Assembly: GCA_964407285.1 (NCBI GenBank)
Contig: CAYOVG010000233.1
Coordinates: forward strand, 1-11,687
Origin: CAYOVG01 sp964407285
GTDB lineage: Bacteria; Desulfobacterota; Syntrophobacteria; Syntrophobacterales; Syntrophobacteraceae
Length of the DNA: 11,687 nt
Direction of reading: 5' to 3'
Part shown: one piece after another, positions 7,426-11,687 of the stretch
How positions within the stretch are numbered: the first letter of the stretch is position 1
Layout of the letters: the number at the start of each line of letters is the position of its first letter
Made by a program: the position numbers and the translations under genes
Notes under the pieces: generated by a model
Seen by the model: only the letters and a program-made list of their open reading frames with translations
Told to the model about the DNA's origin: nothing
The model's database searches: none

Positions 7426-8682
7426 ATGCCGACTTGCCATCTTTCTCACGAGGACCTGGCCGTTCGCGGCCGACTACACGATCTCCGGAACTATCTGGGC
7501 GTGATCAAGGCATGGTCCTCCCTTTTGGCAACAAACGATCCAGGCTTGACGGAAGTGGTGAAAATCATTTGCCACACTTGCGACCAAGCCACAGGTCTTT
7601 GCTCAGTAAACGACTCTCTTACTCGCTCATGCGATCTGTTGGACGTTCTACGCGACTTCCCGCGCTTGCAACGTCCACTTCTGGCGCCCACGGGGGCCCG
7701 GTGCACTATTAGAATCCCGGAGAAGCTTCCCCCAGTCAGAATATCCCCCGAGGATCTCGCCCGCATACTCGTCAATCTCGTAAAGAATGCAGTAGAGGCT
7801 CATGCACGAAATATCAGCCTCGAAGCCAGGACCGGCAACAACGGATCGATCGGATTCGTTTCCGTGACCATTGCTGATGACGGGCAGGGTATCGCCGACA
7901 CCACTCGGATCTTCGACCCCGGCTTCAGCACAAAGCCAAACGGTTCCGGCATAGGGCTTAGCGCCGTAAAGCACTGTATTGAGTCCTTCGGTGGGAAAAT
8001 CAGAGTGGACAGCGCACTGGGCAAAGGAACCAGCATTTCCATCCTGCTTCCCCAGGTAAGCCTCCCTCTGCAAAATGGGACCAGTACAGGCATGGACGGC
8101 CTTCTCACCGCCATTCAGCTTCGCGACAGCCTTACCTGGCAGCATTCCGTGAGGGTCGGCGCCCTTGCCACCAACTTCGGCTCATGGGTCCGCTCAAACC
8201 GCCCGATGGTTACCGATATCCACCACATGGACAAAACCGATTGGGCCACTGCCGGAATGCTTCACGACATCGGAAAACTGTCGATGCCCGACACCATACT
8301 TTTCTCTCGGAAGCTCTTCTCCAAAACCGAAAGATCTTCCATGCAGGCAATCCGCCGACATCCGGTCTCGAGCGCGAGCATTGCGGAGGCCTGTGGTGTC
8401 TCTCACCATGTAGTCGAGTCCATCCGCTACCATCACGAGGCGTGGGACGGAACCGGCTATCCCGACGGCCTCAGGGGGGAGAATATCCCCACGCCCGCCC
8501 GGGTGCTTGCCATTATCGATTCTTTTGATGCCATAACCATGCGGCGGCACTATCGCCCGGCAAAAGCGCACGAGGAAGCCATGGCCGTACTTCGGGCCAA
8601 GTGCGGCATTCAATTCGATCCGATTTTGGTAGGACTTTTCGAAGAATTTCTGAACTGTTCAGCCCACGAAGGCGATCCCTGA
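7426..8682 (+). CDS. Histidine-kinase-like ATPase fused to HD-GYP c-di-GMP phosphodiesterase domain
   Basis: This 418-residue cytoplasmic protein has two joined signalling modules. Residues 12-35 resemble a histidine-kinase dimerisation segment (GRLHDLRNYLGVIKAW), with H18 the likely phospho-acceptor. Residues about 105-210 are a HATPase domain with N-box ILVNLVKNAVEA, G1 box DDGQGI (151-156) and G2 box GSGIGL (173-178). Residues about 225-410 are an HD-GYP domain with H240, HD at 280-281 (MLHDIGKL), H312, HHE at 336-338, DGTGYPDGLRGENIP (341-355), D365 and the HYRPA end motif. All expected metal and substrate residues appear present, so it likely hydrolyses cyclic-di-GMP. There is no sensor, membrane or receiver domain, so the input is unknown. 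The start has GGAGAG about seven bases upstream. It is transcribed divergently from traF. Confidence 0.93.
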   Translation: MPTCHLSHEDLAVRGRLHDLRNYLGVIKAWSSLLATNDPGLTEVVKIICHTCDQATGLCSVNDSLTRSCDLLDVLRDFPRLQRPLLAPTGARCTIRIPEKLPPVRISPEDLARILVNLVKNAVEAHARNISLEARTGNNGSIGFVSVTIADDGQGIADTTRIFDPGFSTKPNGSGIGLSAVKHCIESFGGKIRVDSALGKGTSISILLPQVSLPLQNGTSTGMDGLLTAIQLRDSLTWQHSVRVGALATNFGSWVRSNRPMVTDIHHMDKTDWATAGMLHDIGKLSMPDTILFSRKLFSKTERSSMQAIRRHPVSSASIAEACGVSHHVVESIRYHHEAWDGTGYPDGLRGENIPTPARVLAIIDSFDAITMRRHYRPAKAHEEAMAVLRAKCGIQFDPILVGLFEEFLNCSAHEGDP

Positions 8683-8695
8683 GGTGACGCCTTCG
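8667..8695 (+). terminator. Hairpin overlapping the stop codon of the kinase/HD-GYP gene
   Basis: CGAAGGCG (8667-8674) and CGCCTTCG (8688-8695) form a perfect 8-bp stem with a 13-base loop containing the TGA stop (8681-8683 region). No T-tract follows, so a classical intrinsic terminator is doubtful. The hairpin also marks where similarity to the adjacent IS relic fades, so it may be connected with that element. Confidence 0.3.
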
Positions 8696-8865
8696 CATAC
8701 AACGTCGGCGGCGCTATCGGTAGGGCAAGCCCGCACAAAGAGGTGGCTATGATCCGGCTGGATTGCAAGCTCCAAAACATTCCAACCGTGTTCAGTGCAT
8801 TTGTCCCGGATGAGACGCTCGCAGTCTTGAGCCATTCCACTCGTGAGCATGGGCTTGCGTCGTCT
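8685..8865 (-). pseudogene. Decayed tnpA fragment (Y1 transposase)
   Basis: The fragment translates as RRRKPMLT, then DCERLIRDKCTEHGWNVLEL and AIQPDHSHLFVRACPTDSAADVV. This aligns with residues about 22-77 of the intact tnpA at 10528, with most positions identical. The HUH motif reads H-S-H instead of H-V-H. The N-terminus, the catalytic-tyrosine helix and the C-terminal half are gone, so it cannot be an active transposase. The frame itself is still open and continues into non-homologous sequence at both ends. Confidence 0.88.
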
Positions 8866-8904
8866 CTGAAGTGGCGAGGCTTGCAGCGGGCCAAAGCCCA
8901 AAAC
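8685..8904 (-). mobile_element. Relic of an IS200/IS605-type element with internal deletion
   Basis: On the minus strand, 8904-8866 closely matches the left end of the intact element at 10376-10414. It shares GTTTTGGGCTTT, GCCCGCTGCAAGCCTC and CCACTTCAG, with two A-to-G differences. The match then jumps directly into sequence matching tnpA from about 10590 onward. About 175 bp are missing, including the second half of the left-end hairpin, the promoter and roughly the first 20 codons. Similarity fades around 8685. No tnpB or right end is present. The relic lies opposite in orientation to the intact copy. Confidence 0.85.
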
Positions 8905-8912
8905 TGTCAACC

Positions 8913-9107
8913 TCATTTCGCCGTGAAGGAGCATCGCAAGATCAAGAGAGGCCGGACAGATGGCATTGTCCATGAGGGCCCAAGCCCCTTAAAAGGGCTA
9001 TCAACCACCCGGATGGTACCACTCTCGCATTTAGCGCAATCATCGAAAGGGATGTAGGATTCATCCTGATAAAGCCTACCGCACGATCCGCAATGGTAGT
9101 ATTTCAC
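8913..9107 (-). CDS. Small zinc-ribbon protein downstream of VKOR-Trx
   Basis: This 64-residue protein has a rubredoxin-like or zinc-ribbon N-terminal half. It contains HCGSCGRLYQ (C6, C9) and DDCAKCESGTIRVV, a second C-x2-C pair, with a hydrophobic C-terminal stretch PLLILRCSF. The family is not recognised; likely roles are metal binding or protein interaction. The start is proposed as GTG 9107, about nine bases after AGGGA and 20 bp after the VKOR-Trx stop. An ATG at 9179 would give 88 residues but overlaps the upstream gene by about 50 bp. The stop lies only 9 bp from the tip of the IS relic, so the native C-terminus seems intact, but alteration cannot be excluded. Confidence 0.5.
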   Translation of the reverse strand: MKYYHCGSCGRLYQDESYIPFDDCAKCESGTIRVVDSPFKGLGPSWTMPSVRPLLILRCSFTAK

Positions 9108-9127
9108 GGTTCTCTTCCCTGACGCTC

Positions 9128-10078
9128 CTACCCACAATCCGATACACTTTTGCAGGAATCGCTCACACTGCCGCCCCAAAAATCTGTTGCCCTTTGACCG
9201 TCTTTGCCCTGGTCTACAGCCAGGACCCGCTTTACTTCGGCTGCTGGAATTTCTTTGCCGTTCTTCTCAATAATTGGTACTTTATTCCCATGCGCCCGCA
9301 CATACCTCGTATTTGCCTCCAGAATATCCCGAACATGGCCACCAACCTCTTGCATAGCGCCAGGCGTGGCTCGGCCATCCAACGATACCAAACAAGCGAT
9401 CACTTCTCCTGCGGGCGCATTACCTTTGGCCTTCCTCAATGCATCCGCCAAATCCTCGCTGCATTCCCCAAGCAATTCCACCGGACACAAATCGATTTGC
9501 ACGGACAGTGCGCCGGAGAACTTCCTCCCTGCCATATCGCTCACGTCTTGAAGCAGTTCCCGGCAGTGGGCACACCGCGGATCAAAAAAGACGGTGTACC
9601 GCTCCACCTGGCTGATACCTGCCACGGGAGAAAAAACGACCGAGTATATTGGCCAAGGTTGCGCCGGCGATCCGGCAAGCAGAGACACGATCAAGAAAGC
9701 AAGCACCACCGTTTGCGCCACATACAACCGCCTGCCTCGTCTGAGAGAATGCGCAAAAAGTGCGAACACGAGAACCGCTACCCCAAGGCACTCTAGGCAA
9801 TAGGTCTTCCAGAAGATTTGGTATGACACCAGACCGACTTCCACGGTTGCGCCCATGCCAAGCCACATCCTGGTCACGGAGTCGCCGTTGCGTATAATCC
9901 GCTCCCCATGGAACTCGAGCCAAAGATAGACGGCAAAGAATATCAATCCGACCTTCCAGAGCCAGGGCGAGGAGAGTGCGCTGCATCCATCCGAGCGGCA
10001 AAGCTCCACGCCAAACGACCGCAACCCGCATAGCACCGCTCCCATCCCACCCAGCCATATCCATACAGTCCTGGTCAT
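9128..10078 (-). CDS. VKOR-like membrane oxidoreductase fused to a thioredoxin-like domain
   Basis: The likely role is to make disulfide bonds in exported proteins, passing electrons from a periplasmic thioredoxin-like domain to membrane quinone. Of the 316 residues, the first 135 or so hold several membrane helices and two cysteine pairs typical of VKOR-family enzymes: C27/C32 (CRSDGC, loop pair) and C94/C97 (CLEC, quinone-side pair). After the last helix (about 118-137) comes a thioredoxin-like domain with FFDPRCAHC (C169/C172), further cysteines (198, 206, 229) and a possible cis-Pro at VP (267-268). ATG 10078 has GGAGG seven bases upstream and shares its A with the TGA of the preceding gene, implying translational coupling. 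The VKOR assignment rests on cysteine layout and fusion architecture. Its location near traF and traH suggests transfer proteins as clients, which is inference. Confidence 0.78.
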   Translation of the reverse strand: MTRTVWIWLGGMGAVLCGLRSFGVELCRSDGCSALSSPWLWKVGLIFFAVYLWLEFHGERIIRNGDSVTRMWLGMGATVEVGLVSYQIFWKTYCLECLGVAVLVFALFAHSLRRGRRLYVAQTVVLAFLIVSLLAGSPAQPWPIYSVVFSPVAGISQVERYTVFFDPRCAHCRELLQDVSDMAGRKFSGALSVQIDLCPVELLGECSEDLADALRKAKGNAPAGEVIACLVSLDGRATPGAMQEVGGHVRDILEANTRYVRAHGNKVPIIEKNGKEIPAAEVKRVLAVDQGKDGQRATDFWGGSVSDSCKSVSDCG

Positions 10079-10326
10079 CAGAAACCTCCACGCACGGAGC
10101 CCCCAGCCTTTAGCCTTGGGGAGGAGCGCCTCCAATTAGAGTTGGTAATGGTATCCGTCGGCTCAGTAACGACGCCGCCGGAAGCGGTAGGAAATCCCTT
10201 GCCCCGCATGATCCGAATGCGAAAGACCAGCCCAATCTTAATCGCCAAGAGCACCAGAAGGCATACAGACGCGATCAACACCTTGAGCAAATAAACACCA
10301 AGCCAGCAAACTACGCCTGAGCACAT
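10078..10326 (-). CDS. Small membrane protein translationally coupled to VKOR-Trx (82 aa)
   Basis: This is an 82-residue protein of unknown family with one long hydrophobic segment at about residues 5-35 (VVCWLGVYLLKVLIASVCLL and onward). A polar basic tail ending SPRLKAGGSVRGGF follows. Its TGA overlaps the ATG of the next gene, which supports it being translated. The proposed ATG 10326 has only a weak AAGAG upstream. The frame stays open back into the IS left end, and the IS tip lies about 50 bp upstream, so the original start or promoter may have been lost. The tail is encoded by a hairpin-rich stretch (10101-10133) and could be an acquired extension. Confidence 0.45.
   Translation of the reverse strand: MCSGVVCWLGVYLLKVLIASVCLLVLLAIKIGLVFRIRIMRGKGFPTASGGVVTEPTDTITNSNWRRSSPRLKAGGSVRGGF
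10101..10133. repeat. Two adjacent hairpins inside the end of the small membrane protein gene
   Basis: CCCCA (10101-10105) pairs with TGGGG (10117-10121), with GC/GC pairing inside and a short bulge. GGAGG (10120-10124) pairs with CCTCC (10129-10133) around a 4-base loop. The form CCCC-A-GCCTTTAGC-CT-TGGGGAGG resembles the right-end hairpins of IS200/IS605 elements as I remember them, in plus orientation. The matching right end of the intact element lies outside the window, so comparison is impossible here. Confidence 0.3.
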
Positions 10327-10380
10327 ACTCTTTCGAGAGAGCCAATTCTGTACGCACGTTGCATGCTTGCCGACCGTTTT

Positions 10381-10447
10381 GGGCTTTAGCCCGCTGCAAG
10401 CCTCACCACTTCAGTGGTAGAGGTTAGGCGTTTTCCGGCTTCAGCCG
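10381..10447 (+). other. Left-end hairpins of the IS200/IS605 element
   Basis: Three hairpins occur in tandem: GGGCTTTAGCCC (10381-10392); CCTCACCACT-TC-AGTGGTAGAGG (10401-10423), a 10-bp stem with one bulged A; and CGGCTTCAGCCG (10436-10447). TnpA of this family recognises a subterminal hairpin with an unpaired base, so the bulged second hairpin is the best candidate for the recognition structure. The first hairpin and the first half of the second are conserved in the relic copy. Confidence 0.65.
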
Positions 10448-10469
10448 AATTTGTTCTCGTGTATTTCCC

Positions 10470-10515
10470 TTGCGTTACTGTCGAAATAGTGCTAATATTA
10501 TAAACCTATTTCGAC
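10470..10515 (+). promoter_or_regulatory. tnpA promoter spanned by a 10-bp perfect inverted repeat
   Basis: TTGCGT (10470-10475) and TAATAT (10493-10498), 17 bp apart, form a good sigma-70-type promoter, with a start expected near 10505. GTCGAAATAG (10480-10489) and CTATTTCGAC (10506-10515) are perfect 10-bp inverted repeats. One lies in the spacer, the other at the start point just before the AAAGGAA ribosome-binding site. Because the left arm would not be transcribed, the repeat looks like a DNA operator rather than an RNA hairpin. Confidence 0.55.
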
Positions 10516-10527
10516 AAAGGAACGGGA

Positions 10528-10920
10528 ATGGAGTACCAACGAGACGAACACCGTGTCCATCTCATCGTGTACCACCTCATTTGGTGCCCGAGGCGACGCA
10601 AGCCCGTGCTTACGGGACAAATTGCCATGGATTGTGAACGTCTCATCCGGGACAAATGCACGGAACGCGGATGGAATGTGTTGGAACTTGCGATCCAACC
10701 CGATCATGTCCACCTCTTCGTGCGCGTATGGCCCACGGACAGTGCATTGGATGTGGTGAAAGAGTGCAAAAGCGTCACCGCAAGGTATCTGCGCAAACAA
10801 TATCCAAATCCGCTCATGCGGTTGCCTTCGCTGTGGACCCGCTCGTATTTCGCTTCCACAGCCGGTAATGTGAGCGGTGAAACCATCCAAAAGTACATCG
10901 AGCGGCAGGGCAAACTATGA
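10528..10920 (+). CDS. tnpA: TnpA, Y1 HUH transposase of the IS200/IS605 family
   Basis: This 130-residue single-strand transposase cuts and rejoins the element ends through a tyrosine. The HUH motif is PDHVHLFV (H60, H62), and the catalytic tyrosine is Y123 in the C-terminal helix TIQKYIERQ. The segments VYHLIWCPRRRKP and LWTRSYFASTAGNVSGE are family hallmarks. Length and motifs look complete, so it may be active. ATG 10528 follows AAAGGAA with suitable spacing. The stop overlaps the tnpB start as ATGA, implying coupled translation. Confidence 0.96.
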   Translation: MEYQRDEHRVHLIVYHLIWCPRRRKPVLTGQIAMDCERLIRDKCTERGWNVLELAIQPDHVHLFVRVWPTDSALDVVKECKSVTARYLRKQYPNPLMRLPSLWTRSYFASTAGNVSGETIQKYIERQGKL

Positions 10921-11687
10921 TCCGTACTCACATTCTCCCGTGCGCTCTTCCAAAACCCGTATGCGACGCACTCAACAGGGAATCCGGGCGGATCTATACG
11001 GGGGTTTGCGTCTATCACTGGCGCACGTACCGCAAGAAGGGAATCTGGATCTCTCCTCGTACAGCGGAGAAGATCAGCGATTTCTTCCAGGACAAAACCA
11101 GTCTGCACGCCCATACGATAGACGCCGCTCAGCAAGGGTTCTACAAAGCCTGCAAGACCACCAGGGAGGCACGCAAGGCCGGAGCCGTGGGCGCCAAATT
11201 CCCTCACAGGCGCAAGCGATTCCGTACAACCATCTGGAAGAGCACAGCCATCAAGCACAAGGGCAGCGTGCTCACTCTCTCCAACGGCAAGGGAAACCGG
11301 AAGATCGACATCAGGCTTCCCGAAAACTTGAGAGGCGCCTTGCGGTTCCTCGAAGTGCGTCTCGTATTCGACAAGAGAGCCGAGAAATACTTTTGGCATA
11401 TCGTCGTTGAAAACGGCAAACAGCCGGAAAGCCCCAAGGGAGACAACGTGGTTTCCGTCGATCTCGGAGAAGTCCACCCCGCCGTGGTGGGAGACGAGCG
11501 GGAAGCAATCATCGTCACATGCCGGGAACTGCGCCACGAAAAGCAGGGGCACAACAAGCGGCTTGCTGAAATCAACAAGGTTCTTTCCCGAACAAGGAAA
11601 GGCTCTCGCAGGCACAAACGGCTGTGTCGCGCCCGAAGCCGACTCAGGGGAAAGCACAGGCGGGTCGTGCGCGACATCGAGCACAAG
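10917..11687 (+). CDS. tnpB: TnpB, RNA-guided nuclease of the IS605 group (partial, C-terminus off window)
   Basis: TnpB proteins are RNA-guided DNA endonucleases that help the element persist; they are relatives of the ancestors of Cas12. The first 257 residues are present with no stop before the window end. Visible features are a basic segment FPHRRKRFRTTIWKS (95-109) and the first RuvC motif NVVSVDLGEVHPAVV, with catalytic D182. A very basic helical stretch follows (NKRLAEINKVLSRTRKGSRR onward). The RuvC-II Glu, zinc finger and last Asp lie outside, so activity cannot be judged. ATG 10917 overlaps the tnpA stop by four bases. The N-terminal region is divergent from the commonest TnpB types. 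Confidence 0.93.
   Translation, partial: MIRTHILPCALPKPVCDALNRESGRIYTGVCVYHWRTYRKKGIWISPRTAEKISDFFQDKTSLHAHTIDAAQQGFYKACKTTREARKAGAVGAKFPHRRKRFRTTIWKSTAIKHKGSVLTLSNGKGNRKIDIRLPENLRGALRFLEVRLVFDKRAEKYFWHIVVENGKQPESPKGDNVVSVDLGEVHPAVVGDEREAIIVTCRELRHEKQGHNKRLAEINKVLSRTRKGSRRHKRLCRARSRLRGKHRRVVRDIEHK

Larger units (their letters stand above)
10376..11687 (+). mobile_element. IS200/IS605-type insertion sequence, right end beyond the window
   Basis: The element carries a Y1 transposase gene (tnpA) and an overlapping tnpB in the same direction, the IS605-group arrangement. The left boundary is placed near 10376, because sequence shared with the relic copy begins there. The left end has the imperfect hairpins typical of the family and no terminal inverted repeats. 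These elements move as single-stranded circles and leave no target duplication. The right end, with any omega-RNA region, is not in the window. Confidence 0.9.

Noticed and set aside
8659..8973. 104-aa minus-strand frame as a functional gene
   Set aside because: Its recognisable part is only the tnpA relic, joined at both ends to unrelated sequence, with a damaged HUH motif and no catalytic tyrosine.
10704..11684. Long minus-strand open frame opposite tnpA/tnpB
   Set aside because: It covers 326 residues but lies entirely antisense to tnpA and tnpB, which carry clear catalytic motifs; no family features are visible in it.
1..11687. CRISPR array, tRNA or rRNA genes
   Set aside because: No regularly spaced direct repeats, no tRNA cloverleaf pattern and no conserved rRNA stretches were seen on either strand.

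Overview
This window comes from a Gram-negative bacterium and looks like part of a conjugative or integrative mobile element. The main evidence is a block of F-type (MPF_F) type IV secretion genes in the order traF - small membrane ORF - traH - traG. All four are on the minus strand and tightly spaced (882-6745). Two more minus-strand genes encode a likely VKOR-thioredoxin disulfide-forming enzyme and a zinc-ribbon protein. The host is probably Pseudomonadota, with Nitrospirota also possible; nothing here fixes it.

Layout, left to right. (1) 1-158: short intergenic stretch with a 9-bp inverted repeat. (2) 159-683, plus: unknown multi-pass membrane protein with a distinctive C-terminal NPTTGLPLIGG motif. 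(3) 732-842: a 111-bp MITE-like element with perfect terminal inverted repeats and near-perfect 9-bp flanking direct repeats, between two convergent genes. (4) 882-6745, minus: the transfer genes. (5) 6746-7425: 680 bp without a gene, holding a second inverted-repeat-bounded element (6791-6954), an operator-like palindrome cluster and two hairpins in the presumed leader of the next gene. (6) 7426-8682, plus: a histidine-kinase-like ATPase fused to an HD-GYP c-di-GMP phosphodiesterase domain. (7) 8685-8904, minus: a deleted relic of an IS200/IS605-type element. (8) 8913-10326, minus: three-gene cluster of a small membrane protein, VKOR-Trx and a zinc-ribbon protein. (9) 10376 to the right edge, plus: an apparently intact IS200/IS605-type element with Y1 transposase tnpA and overlapping tnpB; tnpB runs off the window.

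How the parts may work together: TraF, TraH and TraG build and stabilise the mating pair and extend or retract the pilus. TraH has six cysteines in its predicted mature form, and TraF here carries a CPYC thioredoxin-type active site. The nearby VKOR-Trx could supply the oxidising power, so the element may carry its own disulfide-folding pathway for transfer proteins. That link is inference from gene content. The IS relic and the intact IS bracket the redox cluster with their left ends facing inward.
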